64,000 nt of DNA from Sphingobacteriales bacterium 44-61 (GTDB lineage: Bacteria; Bacteroidota; Bacteroidia; Chitinophagales; Chitinophagaceae). The stretch spans positions 62,001-126,000 of the forward strand of contig MKTW01000017.1 of NCBI GenBank assembly GCA_001898405.1, given 5' to 3'. Position 1 is the first letter of the stretch. The number at the start of each line of letters is the position of its first letter. Position numbers and translations under genes: made by a program. Positions 35,522-45,017 of this stretch are shown here, one piece after another. The notes beneath the pieces were generated by a model. That model saw only the letters and a program-made list of their open reading frames with translations, was not told the origin of the DNA and did not search any database.

Positions 35522-36889
35522 TTAATAAACATTGGTTTGTGGGGAAAAACTTGTCCATCCGGAAGTCCAGTTTGTAGTCCCAAAAGCACCGCGGTAAGTA
35601 ACACTTGTAAAAAATGGATCTAAACCAGTGAAGACTGCTCCGGTTAAAGCTGGTGATCCTGTCTTAGGCATGTAATTGGGAGCATCCAGATTGAAAGGTG
35701 CTTCCAGCATGATGTCGTTTGCACTAGGATAGGTTATACAACCATTTGCTTCGGCTTTGGCTTTCACCTGAGCTGCAGTGATTACAGCACCAGCGGCAGC
35801 ATCAACTTTATAAGCATCAGCTAAAGCATGCACCAAGTTATTTTTGAATACAGATGCATCCGTATTATAAGCATCTCCAGTGGCCGCACTTTCCATCGAG
35901 AAACCACCTTTTGGATAACCCATTAAAATTGAATTGTGCACTTCAAACCTGACAGATCTTCTCCACCTGTTGGCAAAGTTCAAATTCGCTTCAGTATTAG
36001 GTGCGCCATTTGGACCAATCCAGGTAATATTAGAAAGAGTAGGTTTTGTGTAAGGAAGGGCCAACGTTCCGGAGCCATCATTATCAGCTTCAACACCATT
36101 TCCCGCATCTGTATCTGCGACTTCGGGTCTGCGTTGAATTACGGAGAATTGAATTTTTCCGGTATACCCGAAGTCAAAATCCAGGTCATCATCGGAAGTA
36201 GCATAACATACCAGGAACTTTGCATTAACAGTACCGCCGAAAAATTCAAAAGAATCATCATTTCCATAAGATACCTGTATGTACTCCAATGTAGTTCCTG
36301 AGCCAACTCCACCTAAAGTAAGTCCATTGATCTCGGAACCAGGCTCAGAAGCAACACCCGCGAATTCAATACGGCAATAACGCATGATACCTGAATTATC
36401 AGTTGCATTAGTTCCGCCATAGCGACGGTCAACTCCACCTTCCACCAAGGGTGCGGGAGACAGTGGCCGATTAGTAGGACCATTCCCTAACAGAATAACA
36501 CCACCCCAGTCACCACGACCTCTTGAACCTGCCGCTTTTCCAGAGGTAAAAACAATTGGTTTCGCAGCAGAACCCTGGGCATCTATTTTAGCTCCTCTTT
36601 CGAAGATAAGGGCGCCTTTTTGTGAAACATCGCTTTTCAGGATGGTTCCTTCAGGAATCTTCAAGGTTGTTCCAGATGTGAAATACACATATCCTTTGAT
36701 AGTGTAAGTGCCGCCATCGAGCGTTATATCCCTTTCATAAGAGCCAACCAGTATGCGGCTAACGTTAGGGTCATCCGGGTTAGTACCTCCACCGGAACCT
36801 CCGGTTTCATCGTCAAAATTTACCTTTACGCAAGATGCAGCGAACATAGCTGTTGCGATAATCAAAAAGAATTGCTTGAACGTATTCAT
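35522..36889 (-). CDS. beta-helix-like surface lipoprotein paired with a TonB receptor
   Basis: 455 residues, lipoprotein signal with cysteine 20 (MFAASCVKV). The body has the stacked pattern of a right-handed beta-helix: GTILKSDVSQKGALIFERGA, KPIVFTSGKAAG, GDWGGVILLGN, and then alternating turns to ~300. It lies 36 bases downstream of a TonB-dependent receptor on the same strand and probably is its surface-exposed partner, in the position a SusD would hold. The phosphate genes 2-10 kb away suggest, but do not prove, that the pair handles a phosphorus source. Confidence 0.7.
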   Translation of the reverse strand: MNTFKQFFLIIATAMFAASCVKVNFDDETGGSGGGTNPDDPNVSRILVGSYERDITLDGGTYTIKGYVYFTSGTTLKIPEGTILKSDVSQKGALIFERGAKIDAQGSAAKPIVFTSGKAAGSRGRGDWGGVILLGNGPTNRPLSPAPLVEGGVDRRYGGTNATDNSGIMRYCRIEFAGVASEPGSEINGLTLGGVGSGTTLEYIQVSYGNDDSFEFFGGTVNAKFLVCYATSDDDLDFDFGYTGKIQFSVIQRRPEVADTDAGNGVEADNDGSGTLALPYTKPTLSNITWIGPNGAPNTEANLNFANRWRRSVRFEVHNSILMGYPKGGFSMESAATGDAYNTDASVFKNNLVHALADAYKVDAAAGAVITAAQVKAKAEANGCITYPSANDIMLEAPFNLDAPNYMPKTGSPALTGAVFTGLDPFFTSVTYRGAFGTTNWTSGWTSFSPQTNVY

Positions 36890-36925
36890 AAATTGTTTTT
36901 TCCGTTTTAAAATAGTTAGGGGTGG

Positions 36926-39715
36926 TTATTTTTTTACTTTTAAATCAAAATCGTATGTAAATCCAACGGTGATTGTTGTGCCAGGTGTGTAAGCATAATT
37001 AATTCTGTCACCCTGCTCGAAATTATATCCTGCTTTAGAAGATGGGTTATCATAAAAAGCATACCTATTATTCAACAAATCCGAAATTGTAAGTTTCCAT
37101 TCACCTTTATTGTTGAACACTTTCTTTGAAACCTGTAAATCCAAAACATTCCTTGACTTTTCATATATATCATTAAATCCGGCACCTGTTGGATCACCTA
37201 CCAGGTATAGACGTGGGCCGATTCTGTTAAACAATGCTGTAGCGTTCCATGTTTGATGAGTATATTGAAGACCGCCATTAATCAGGTAAGGAGATTGTCC
37301 AAACAAAGGCCTGTCCTGATCAGTTTTTATTCCACTTGCCTGCTCGGTAGTTAAAGTAACTTTGGAATCGAGTATAGTGAAGTTGCCGATAAACGTAAGA
37401 TCTTTCAATTTATCGCTGATAAAATCAAGATTTTTTCTGACCTCCACTTCAGCACCGTATAAAAAAGCCTTATCAGCATTGGCATAATTGAATAGCCAGC
37501 GGTCACCATTGCTACCCGGGTCCATTCTTAATTCAATCGGGTTATCGAAAAGTTTAGCCAAGAGACCTACTGATATCAACTCTCCTGATTTCGGATAGTA
37601 CTCATAGCGCAGATCACCGTTAAGAATGGATGTCCTTTTTAAATCTGTTTCACCGCTTACTCCCCAAATTTGCTCATAATCGAAGAATTGGAAAGGAGCA
37701 ATTTCACGGAATTCAGGTCTCGCTACAGTTTGTGAAGCGGAGACTCTTACCTGGTTTTTATTATTCAGGCTATAAGTAAGGTTAACAGATGGAAGAAAAT
37801 CCCATTTTTCTGTATTGATGACCACTCTTTTTAATGAAAGATCACGGGAGGATAGAAATTGTTCAAAAAATTCTGTTCGTAAACCCCAGATCAGCCTGAT
37901 TTTTTCACCAATATTATTATCGAGCATAAAATACCCGGCATTGAGCGCAGATACACCAAAATATTTATCCGTATTCTGCGTCTGTTCATCGAGGTATAAA
38001 CCATTGACATTTATATTATCCGGTAAGAATGCCTGGTCATATGGTATCGAATTATCAGTATTCGTAGATGCCGGACGATACCTGAAAACGCGGGCGTTAA
38101 AATCGCGGAATCTCACCGTTGAGCTTCCCCCTATTTTGAACGATTGCTTTTGTCCTTTCAGTAAAAAAGGGATAGTTAAGGAAGCATTACCGCCCGAGGT
38201 AAAATCTTCTAAGGTGGAGAAAAAACGGCGGGTATCATCATCATCCATTTCATAGACGCCATTGGGATCGGAAGAGCTTTTCACATATTGAGCTGTTCTG
38301 AAATCTGGTTGTGACTTTTTATTGTAAGCGAAATTTCCGTTCCATTTGAATTTGACCCCTGATTTACTAAGAATATGTTCTCCTTCCAATTGACCGCTAT
38401 ACAGGAACCGTTGATTAAGAAAAGAAGACCGCAGGGACACGATTTGCAAACGTCCTGTATTATTGAGCGTTCTGTTATAATAATTATCCTCGTATAACTG
38501 GTTAAATAAATTTTTAAAAGAGATTTTATTTTTGCCTTTTACGTATGTAAAATTGGCTAAAACGCCTGCTGTTACTGAGAATCTGTTCTGCGTTTCATCA
38601 CCGGTGAAAATAGGCGTGCGCACTTGTTCAAACCTTCCTCTTTCCACATTATCATAAATCGTCATTCCCTGACGATGGTACAATGAAACAATAGTTCCGA
38701 AGGTACCACCATTCTTAAATTTAGCTAAATTAGCCCAAGCCAGGTTGACTGTAGTAATGGGCATAGCTTTCTTTACTTCCTCTTTATATACAGATCCATC
38801 AAATAAACTCCTTGTTTGCTCAATTTTCTGAGCATCACTTAAACTCCTGTAACTGGTAATAGAAGGCAATCCGGAAGGGATCCTTCTGCCGCCATCATCA
38901 AACCCCAACCAATTGCTTCCGCTGTGACCATTACTTATGAAATCTTTGAAAGTAGACTGGCTGTTGTAGCCAACGGAGATGCCCACGCTTAAGTAATTTT
39001 TTGTTGGAATATCTTTTGTATTAATTTGAATCAGACCTCCGGCAAACTCTCCGGGTAAATCAGGAGTTGCCGTTTTATTGATAATGATATTGTCAACCAT
39101 TGCAGATGGGATAATGTCAAAGGAGAATGCTTTTTTATCAGGTTCAGAGCTTGGCATTAAAGCGTCATTAATTAATGCCTGGTTATACCGGTCACTTAAA
39201 CCTCTTACGATTACATATTTATTATCCTGAATAGAAGCTCCACTGACACGCTTCAAAATTTCTCCTGTATTTTTATCAGGGGTTCTCTTGATAAAATCTG
39301 CGGCTATACCACTGGAAAGAGAAGTGTTATTCTTTTGAAATGCTAATAAGGCAATGGTACTTTCCTGCCTTCTCGAAGTTGCTTTAACAGTTACACCAAT
39401 AAGATTTTGAGTAGCTTCTTCCAGTACAATATTCAACTCATTATCTATTCCTTTCCCTACTTCAATATCATTAATCTTTTTGGATGAATAACCGATGGCC
39501 GAAATTTCTAATTCATATTTGACTCCGGTATTTAACGTAAAGCTAAAACGACCTTCTATATCAGTTGATGTACCAATTCCTCCGCCGATTTTTACTGAGA
39601 CTCCAGCAAGGGGCTCATTTTTTTCGTTCAGTACTTTCCCGGTAAGTCTTTGTGTTTGGGCTGATACAATGGTAAAGGATAGGACTGTCAACAGCAGTGT
39701 CAAGATACGATACAT
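36926..39715 (-). CDS. TonB-dependent outer-membrane receptor with carboxypeptidase-regulatory-like N-terminus
   Basis: 929 residues from ATG 39715 (a TTG at 39733 is rejected). The signal peptide ends near IVSAQT. The CarboxypepD_reg-like domain spans ~20-105 (GKVLNEKNEPLAGVSVKIGG). The plug includes IKRTPDKNTGEILKRVSGAS and YVIVRGLSDRYNQALINDAL. The long barrel ends GTTITVGFTYDFDLKV. It lacks the SusC-type plug signature and STN domain, so it is a non-transducing receptor. It forms an operon with the beta-helix lipoprotein. Substrate is unknown. Confidence 0.88.
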   Translation of the reverse strand: MYRILTLLLTVLSFTIVSAQTQRLTGKVLNEKNEPLAGVSVKIGGGIGTSTDIEGRFSFTLNTGVKYELEISAIGYSSKKINDIEVGKGIDNELNIVLEEATQNLIGVTVKATSRRQESTIALLAFQKNNTSLSSGIAADFIKRTPDKNTGEILKRVSGASIQDNKYVIVRGLSDRYNQALINDALMPSSEPDKKAFSFDIIPSAMVDNIIINKTATPDLPGEFAGGLIQINTKDIPTKNYLSVGISVGYNSQSTFKDFISNGHSGSNWLGFDDGGRRIPSGLPSITSYRSLSDAQKIEQTRSLFDGSVYKEEVKKAMPITTVNLAWANLAKFKNGGTFGTIVSLYHRQGMTIYDNVERGRFEQVRTPIFTGDETQNRFSVTAGVLANFTYVKGKNKISFKNLFNQLYEDNYYNRTLNNTGRLQIVSLRSSFLNQRFLYSGQLEGEHILSKSGVKFKWNGNFAYNKKSQPDFRTAQYVKSSSDPNGVYEMDDDDTRRFFSTLEDFTSGGNASLTIPFLLKGQKQSFKIGGSSTVRFRDFNARVFRYRPASTNTDNSIPYDQAFLPDNINVNGLYLDEQTQNTDKYFGVSALNAGYFMLDNNIGEKIRLIWGLRTEFFEQFLSSRDLSLKRVVINTEKWDFLPSVNLTYSLNNKNQVRVSASQTVARPEFREIAPFQFFDYEQIWGVSGETDLKRTSILNGDLRYEYYPKSGELISVGLLAKLFDNPIELRMDPGSNGDRWLFNYANADKAFLYGAEVEVRKNLDFISDKLKDLTFIGNFTILDSKVTLTTEQASGIKTDQDRPLFGQSPYLINGGLQYTHQTWNATALFNRIGPRLYLVGDPTGAGFNDIYEKSRNVLDLQVSKKVFNNKGEWKLTISDLLNNRYAFYDNPSSKAGYNFEQGDRINYAYTPGTTITVGFTYDFDLKVKK

Positions 39716-39902
39716 CTCTTTAAATTTGAGCAAAGAACTGATAGCTGTATTATGGGTACATTAAGGGAATATTAAGTAATTGTTAAGGATGGGGTAAAGT
39801 AATAATTTTCAATAAATTCATTGGTTATCAATAAGTAAGTTAGCCAAAGTAATTCCAAAATATAGCTATTCTTATTATTAAACTCTAACTAATTTTGACC
39901 GG

Positions 39903-40829
39903 ATGCAGAATTACAGTCTTCAGGTGATATCAGCTTTCCACGAGGAATTTGGCCGCCTTGATTACCAAGGTAAAGTTGTATGGTTTGACAAGGAATTTGG
40001 AATCGTACCTTTTGAATTTCCTTCATTTGATATTGAAGCGACCTGGTTCAGCAACGAACTAAAGCTATCCAACCTGATCATGATGTTCCATCAGGACAGT
40101 CGTGAAAGCAATTTTTTTGAAAAGAAAATCAAGCTTAAGGAGCAATCTTTTAAGTTTGATATACGACCTCTTTCAAAACTGCAAAGGATATTTTTAAACC
40201 AATATATTATCAATAAGTTTTTAGAGGGCAGGAATAATTTGAATGAACAGATAACTCAGGAATATACAAATTCAGCAAATAAATTCAAATTTCTTGAAGC
40301 CCGGGTTTACAAGCTGGCTACGGTAATTAATTGGGTCAACCATACATTTGACAGCCACACGAAAGTTGCATTAAGATTACAATTTTTAAGGATCTTCCAT
40401 AATGGATTTTTAGCCTTTACACATGGCAACGATAAAATGATAACTATCAGAAGAAACTTTGTTGAATTGTTCCTGTATAGCCAGGGTTTATTATTAGCTG
40501 AGCACTGGGCTGATATTCAAAAAAAACTTGAAAAAACACTACCTAAAAAATCAGATAGAAAAAATCTTAGCCTACCGTTGAAAATTGTTCTGTTAAAGGA
40601 GCTGGGTATCATAGAATTATTGAAGGCAAAATTTAAAGAAAACAGGGTAGATGGGTTTCATAATTCTCTTGCGGACCTTATTTGTTTAATAACCTCAGAA
40701 AGCCCTAAAAATCACCAATCCATTGTTGAATTTATTACCGCGCTTTCTACCGGAACGAGTTCGGATCTTTTGACTGTTGAGAATATTAGAATGATAAAAA
40801 ATAAACTTGAACAATTCCAGCTTTCCTAA
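39903..40829 (+). CDS. hypothetical cytoplasmic helical protein
   Basis: 308 residues, no signal peptide, no named domain recognised. The end (LPLKIVLLKELGIIELLKA, then LADLICLITSESPKNHQSIVEFI) resembles in layout the C-terminal helices of Bacteroidetes mobile-element proteins such as RteC-like regulators, but the similarity is weak. It is divergent from the TonB receptor and is followed by the decayed arsR and the phosphate locus. Function unknown. Confidence 0.55.
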   Translation: MQNYSLQVISAFHEEFGRLDYQGKVVWFDKEFGIVPFEFPSFDIEATWFSNELKLSNLIMMFHQDSRESNFFEKKIKLKEQSFKFDIRPLSKLQRIFLNQYIINKFLEGRNNLNEQITQEYTNSANKFKFLEARVYKLATVINWVNHTFDSHTKVALRLQFLRIFHNGFLAFTHGNDKMITIRRNFVELFLYSQGLLLAEHWADIQKKLEKTLPKKSDRKNLSLPLKIVLLKELGIIELLKAKFKENRVDGFHNSLADLICLITSESPKNHQSIVEFITALSTGTSSDLLTVENIRMIKNKLEQFQLS

Positions 40830-40888
40830 AAACTGACATCCATTTAATAAATATGGAGAATAACCCAATTATTGAAAATTTTCGATTG

Positions 40889-41038
40889 ATGGGACTTACA
40901 AAAACTGAATATTTTAAAGAAAAGCAAAAAAAGCTCGCCATAATGATGAAGGCATTGCACTGGTTTTTTGCGATACTGGTTCTATTTTTATTACCCAGGA
41001 ATTATTCAATGCGTTACACATGTGGGCATCATGACTAA
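40889..41038 (+). pseudogene. arsR remnant (N-terminal 23 codons only)
   Basis: The first ~23 codons, GLTKTEYFKEKQKKLAIMMKAL, match the start of both intact ArsR genes in the window (for example GLTKSEIFSKEQNKLASMMKAL of the gene at 56423). The similarity stops exactly where the winged helix should begin. The frame then runs into unrelated codons and ends at 41038. The DNA-binding and metal-binding parts are lost, so this is a truncated copy. Confidence 0.7.
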
Positions 41039-41070
41039 ATAAAAAAAATCTTGTCGGGTAAAATTAACAA

Positions 41071-41087
41071 CGTAATATTGCGATACG
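41071..41087. promoter_or_regulatory. ArsR-type operator before the arsR gene
   Basis: CGTAATATTGCGATACG ends one base before the ATG. Its reverse complement, ATCGCAATATTACG, matches the sites at 56389-56404 and 56754-56769 (ATTGCWATATTACGAT). Confidence 0.6.
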
Positions 41088-41088
41088 T

Positions 41089-41412
41089 ATGGGAATCACA
41101 AAGTCTGAAATCTTTACAGCCAGGCAAAATAAGATAGCCACAATGCTCAAAGCATTGGCTCATCCTGCTCGTATTGCCATAATACAACAGCTTTCGAAAG
41201 CTGAACATTGCATTTGCAGCGAGTTTGTTGATGAATTGGGCTTAGCCCAGCCAACAATTTCTCAACACCTCAAAGAATTAAAGAACACTGGAATTATTAA
41301 AGGTTGTGTTGAAGGGAAAAGCATTAGTTATTGTATAGATGAAAAGGTTTGGTTAAAGATGAAAAAAGAATTCGAGTCACTTTTTACATCAAATAACAGT
41401 TTTTTAGAGTAA
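41089..41412 (+). CDS. arsR: ArsR/SmtB-family repressor
   Basis: 107 residues. The winged helix is LKALAHPARIAIIQQLSKAEHCICSEFVDELG, then AQPTISQHLKELKNTGIIKG. The HCIC cysteines are placed like the As(III)-binding CxC of ArsR proteins. It is ~58% identical by eye to the ArsR at 56423. An operator lies directly before its start. It now stands next to phosphate genes and a wrecked acr3, so it may control the phosphate locus or be a leftover of the lost ars copy. Confidence 0.88.
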   Translation: MGITKSEIFTARQNKIATMLKALAHPARIAIIQQLSKAEHCICSEFVDELGLAQPTISQHLKELKNTGIIKGCVEGKSISYCIDEKVWLKMKKEFESLFTSNNSFLE

Positions 41413-41466
41413 ATATTTTTTTTCTTAAACGCATCGTTATAATGCAATAACACAATAGAAGGAAGT

Positions 41467-41632
41467 ATGTCAGCAAACAATTGTGCAGCGGCACATGAAA
41501 GAAAGAAACTTGGCTTTTTAGACCGCAATCTTACACTTTGGATCATTGGTGAAAGTTCATGCACTTATTGCGTTGGTAAATGTGGCCTTCTGGCTGCGAC
41601 AAAATATTGCATTAAGTCAATTGCTTAAATTC
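41467..41632 (+). pseudogene. acr3 remnant with both ends kept and the middle deleted
   Basis: The first 26 codons ([20 protein letters not shown], then LTLWI) match the N-terminus of the intact Acr3 gene at 54443 ([20 protein letters not shown]). Immediately after, in the +1 frame from ~41546, the C-terminus appears: [20 protein letters not shown] against [20 protein letters not shown]. About 300 codons between the two are missing. The junction is in TTTGGATCATTGGTG. This is a clean internal-deletion relic and cannot make a transporter. Confidence 0.85.
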
Positions 41633-41640
41633 CAGAAATT

Positions 41641-43257
41641 ATGAAATTTTTATTAGCCATTTGCATCCTTCTTTGTGCCGTTCAAAAATCTTTTTCACAA
41701 CCCAAATTGGTAGTTGGTATTGTAGTTGATCAAATGCGGTATGACTATCTCACCAAATACAATGAGCAGTACACGGAAGGTGGGTTTAAGCGATTTTATA
41801 GTAAGGGTTTTGTGTATGCCAACCACAATTATAATTATTCTCCAACGCTTACTGGACCGGGTCATGCCTCTGTTTATACAGGCACTACTCCGGCTATCAA
41901 TGGTATCATTGGTAATGAGTGGTATAATAAAATCAACAAAAAAGATGTGTATTGCGCAGAAGATTTTAGTGTCCAACCAGTAGGTACTGACAATTCCGAG
42001 TCAAAACGTTCACCTGTTCTGATGAATACAACTACTATCGGAGACCAGTTAAGGTTTCACACTTCGATGCAATCAAAAGTAGTTGGTGTAGCCCTGAAGG
42101 ACAGAGGGGCTATTCTACCGGCGGGTCATCGTGCAAACGGAGCTTTCTGGTTTGACGGCAAATCAGGGAATTTTGTAACAAGTACGTATTATATGCCACA
42201 ATTACCGGAGTGGGTTCAGCAATTCAATGAAAAAAAACTCCCTGGTCAATACCTCAATCAGCAATGGAATTTATTATTACCGGCAGATAAATATCCTGAA
42301 ACGGACGATGTGCTTTATGAAATTCCTTACAGGAGTTTGTCGAAAGCAGTTTTTCCTTACGACCTTAAAAAACTGGCAGAAAACACAAGTTCCGGTATAG
42401 TTGTAAGCACACCGTTTGGAAACACTTTAACTGTTGACTTTGCTATAGCGACCATTGAAGGCGAAAATTTAGGCTCGAATAAAGTCACAGACATGCTTGC
42501 GGTAAGCTTTTCAACACCGGATTATATGGGCCATCAATTTGGACCGCATAGCCGTGAAATCCACGATATGTATCTTCGGCTTGATTTAGAATTGAAAAGA
42601 TTTTTTGATTACCTCGATAAGAAATTTGGAATGGATAATGTGCTTGTATTCCTTACTGCCGATCATGGTGCAGCAGATGTCCCGGCTTTTGTAAAAAGCA
42701 ATACAGGTTACTACTCCGAAAATAAAATTCAGAATTATTTGAATGATGTGCTACAGAAGAAATTTCGCAAAGGCCCATTAATAGAGAATGTAAGTAATCT
42801 GCAAATATTTCTTAATCATTCTGTGATGGAAAAATTCAAAATTGATGAAGAAGATATTCTGCAAACCTGCAAGCAAAATATTGATAGTCTCAGCGGCATA
42901 TATGGTATAATGCTGGCCTCTGATTTAGGCGAATGCAGTTGGGTAAGTAAAGAATGTGAATTGCTAAAAAATGGATATAATCCTAAACGAAGCGGCGACT
43001 TAATCCTGATGGCACAACCCGGATGGATCGGCGATTATTCACTCCGGGGTGGTACCACACATGGCAGCCCCTTTGTTTACGATACCCATGTCCCTATGTT
43101 ATGGATGGGTTGGAAAATTCCTCATGGTATATCTTACCAGCGAACCGAGATACCGGATATAGCGCCGACGTTAGCAATGATGTTAGGGTGTTCCGCCCCA
43201 AATGGCACCACGGGAACGCCAATGGCTTTAATGTTTGAGGAACCCAAGACCAAATAA
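41641..43257 (+). CDS. pafA: PafA-type alkaline phosphatase
   Basis: 538 residues, signal peptide ending at SFSQ (20), so periplasmic or exported. Alkaline-phosphatase superfamily metal and nucleophile sites are visible: VVGIVVDQMR (Asp30), SPTLTGPGHASVYTG with the threonine nucleophile near 71 as in PafA, STPDYMGHQFGPHSREIHD near 292-310, and LTADHGA (Asp341, His342). PafA enzymes release phosphate from many organic esters even when phosphate is present. The gene opens the phosphate locus and the PiT transporter follows 16 bases later, so freed phosphate would be taken up directly. Confidence 0.85.
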   Translation: MKFLLAICILLCAVQKSFSQPKLVVGIVVDQMRYDYLTKYNEQYTEGGFKRFYSKGFVYANHNYNYSPTLTGPGHASVYTGTTPAINGIIGNEWYNKINKKDVYCAEDFSVQPVGTDNSESKRSPVLMNTTTIGDQLRFHTSMQSKVVGVALKDRGAILPAGHRANGAFWFDGKSGNFVTSTYYMPQLPEWVQQFNEKKLPGQYLNQQWNLLLPADKYPETDDVLYEIPYRSLSKAVFPYDLKKLAENTSSGIVVSTPFGNTLTVDFAIATIEGENLGSNKVTDMLAVSFSTPDYMGHQFGPHSREIHDMYLRLDLELKRFFDYLDKKFGMDNVLVFLTADHGAADVPAFVKSNTGYYSENKIQNYLNDVLQKKFRKGPLIENVSNLQIFLNHSVMEKFKIDEEDILQTCKQNIDSLSGIYGIMLASDLGECSWVSKECELLKNGYNPKRSGDLILMAQPGWIGDYSLRGGTTHGSPFVYDTHVPMLWMGWKIPHGISYQRTEIPDIAPTLAMMLGCSAPNGTTGTPMALMFEEPKTK

Positions 43258-43273
43258 TAAATATACTCCTGAT

Positions 43274-44260
43274 ATGACTCTCTTAATAATTGTAGTTGCA
43301 TTAGCCTTGATCTTTGATATCATCAATGGTTTTCATGATGCAGCGAATTCAATTGCCACAGTAGTCTCCACGAAAGTATTAACACCTGCACAGGCGGTTA
43401 TCTGGGCGGCATTTTTTAATTTTATTGCTTTCCTGATTTTTGGTTTGCATGTTGCCAATACAATCGGAAAAGGAATTGTGCATAGTGACGCAATCACTTT
43501 GCAGGTCGTTATGTCTGGCTTGATTGCAGCAATAGTCTGGAACCTGATCACCTGGTGGTATGGGATACCATCAAGTTCTTCACACACTTTAATGGGAGGA
43601 TTTGTTGGGGCGGCAATTGCTCATGCAGGATTTTCATCCGTTTTCTATTCGGAAATAATGAAGATTATCGCTTTCATAGTGCTGGCTCCAATTATTGGAA
43701 TGGTGGTTGCTATAATACTTTCTATCATTTGTTTGAATTTATTTCAAAAAGTTAGACCCCGAACTGTCGATAAGACATTTAGGAGGTTACAATTAATTTC
43801 CGCAGCGGCATATAGTGTGGGTCATGGCTCAAACGATGCACAGAAGGTGATGGGAATTATATTTGTTGCATTGGTAGCCGGCGGTAAACTTTCCCCAAAT
43901 GCTGAAATTCCTTTTTGGGTTGTCATTTCCTGTCAGTCGGCAATGGCAATCGGTACATTAATGGGCGGATGGAAAATTGTAAAAACATTGGGTAGTAAAA
44001 TCACCCATTTAACACCCTTTCAGGGTTTTAGCGCCGAAACAGCCGGCGCGTTAACTTTATTTTCAACAAGTATTTTAGGAATACCTGTTAGTACTACTCA
44101 CACAATAACAGGTGCCATTATAGGAGCAGGAACCGCCAAAAGATTTTCAGCTGTAAGATGGGGTGTTACTACAAATATTATTATTGCCTGGATTCTAACG
44201 ATACCTGTTACATCTCTTCTTGCAGCTTTAATTTATTTTATTTCATCATTAATATTTTAA
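43274..44260 (+). CDS. pit: PiT-family inorganic phosphate transporter
   Basis: 328 residues from the ATG at 43274. A frame opening at 43235 overlaps pafA and is rejected. About ten membrane helices. Both PiT signatures are present: GFHDAANSIATVVSTKVL near the N-terminus and GHGSNDAQKVMGI in the second half. It takes up phosphate with a cation and cannot exclude arsenate well, which makes its pairing with PstSCAB and ars genes meaningful. Confidence 0.93.
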   Translation: MTLLIIVVALALIFDIINGFHDAANSIATVVSTKVLTPAQAVIWAAFFNFIAFLIFGLHVANTIGKGIVHSDAITLQVVMSGLIAAIVWNLITWWYGIPSSSSHTLMGGFVGAAIAHAGFSSVFYSEIMKIIAFIVLAPIIGMVVAIILSIICLNLFQKVRPRTVDKTFRRLQLISAAAYSVGHGSNDAQKVMGIIFVALVAGGKLSPNAEIPFWVVISCQSAMAIGTLMGGWKIVKTLGSKITHLTPFQGFSAETAGALTLFSTSILGIPVSTTHTITGAIIGAGTAKRFSAVRWGVTTNIIIAWILTIPVTSLLAALIYFISSLIF

Positions 44261-44263
44261 ATT

Positions 44264-44482
44264 ATGGGACACTACAAAACTTATATCAGCTTTGCTATTC
44301 AAAAAGGCGAGTTACATATTCACGATTCTGTAATTGCAGAATTAGCATTACCCAAATTTAATTTCTACTCTGATAATACCTCACAGGAAGTGTTAAAATG
44401 GGCAGAAGAAAAGCAACAGAAATTACCGCCAGATGAAAAACTAATTATTCTTAATTATTTCAACATTTCAAACGTAAAATAA
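44264..44482 (+). CDS. small hypothetical protein after the phosphate transporter
   Basis: 72 residues, no signal peptide or named domain; contains HYKTYISFAIQKGELHIHDS. It follows pit after 3 bases and so is probably cotranslated with it. Confidence 0.5.
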   Translation: MGHYKTYISFAIQKGELHIHDSVIAELALPKFNFYSDNTSQEVLKWAEEKQQKLPPDEKLIILNYFNISNVK

Positions 44483-44484
44483 GA

Positions 44485-44810
44485 ATGAGAATTGCACTGC
44501 TCAGCAACATCCATGAAAATTTACCTGCTCTTGAAGCTTGTTTTAAAAGCATGGACGAGCAAAAACCGGACGCTATCCATTGCCTTGTCTTTTTACTTCG
44601 TTGGAAAAACCAAAGGAAAACAATCAAAAGGGTTGTTATGTAATTCTAACTATTAATGCAGATAGTTCAAACAAAAACAAAGACGCAGGGCAATTGGAAT
44701 TTATAAGGTTTGATGATGATGTTCAGAAAGCTGCAAAGGCATTGGAAGAAGGTTCGCTGCCCAATGAATATGCGGATAAGTTGAGAAACGGTTTTAAAAA
44801 ATGTATGTAG
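44485..44810 (+). pseudogene. metallophosphoesterase remnant with an internal deletion
   Basis: The first ~35 codons (RIALLSNIHENLPALEACFK, then DAIHCL) match the N-terminus of the intact metallophosphoesterases at 50501 and 51222. From ~44598, in the +2 frame, the C-terminal ~70 codons appear: SLEKPKENNQKGCYVIL against SVGKPKDGDARGCYVIL, then LPNEYADKLRNGFKK. The catalytic middle (~125 codons, GDLVGYN, GNHD and GHSH motifs) is lost. Same damage pattern as the acr3 remnant. Confidence 0.85.
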
Positions 44811-44980
44811 ACAATAAAAAGCCAGGGAGCATTCTATTTATGATTATCACAATCCTATTTCTGATTGGTGCATTATTGATATTTTATTATTGGAAAGGCA
44901 GTGTTTTGACTCGAATTGTTCTTTCGACTGCATTTGCTTTTATCAGCTGGGTATTTTCAATTGCAGCCAATAAGAAATGA
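44801..44980 (+). CDS. 59-residue membrane protein
   Basis: Starts at the ATG inside the end of the metallophosphoesterase remnant. About 14 polar residues are followed by two hydrophobic helices (FMIITILFLIGALLIFYYW and VLSTAFAFISWVFSIAA) and a short basic tail. Complete with a TGA at 44978-44980. No family recognised. Confidence 0.5.
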   Translation: MYVDNKKPGSILFMIITILFLIGALLIFYYWKGSVLTRIVLSTAFAFISWVFSIAANKK

Positions 44981-45017
44981 AAATAAATTTGATTTTGTTC
45001 TCCTTAAAACATAAATT

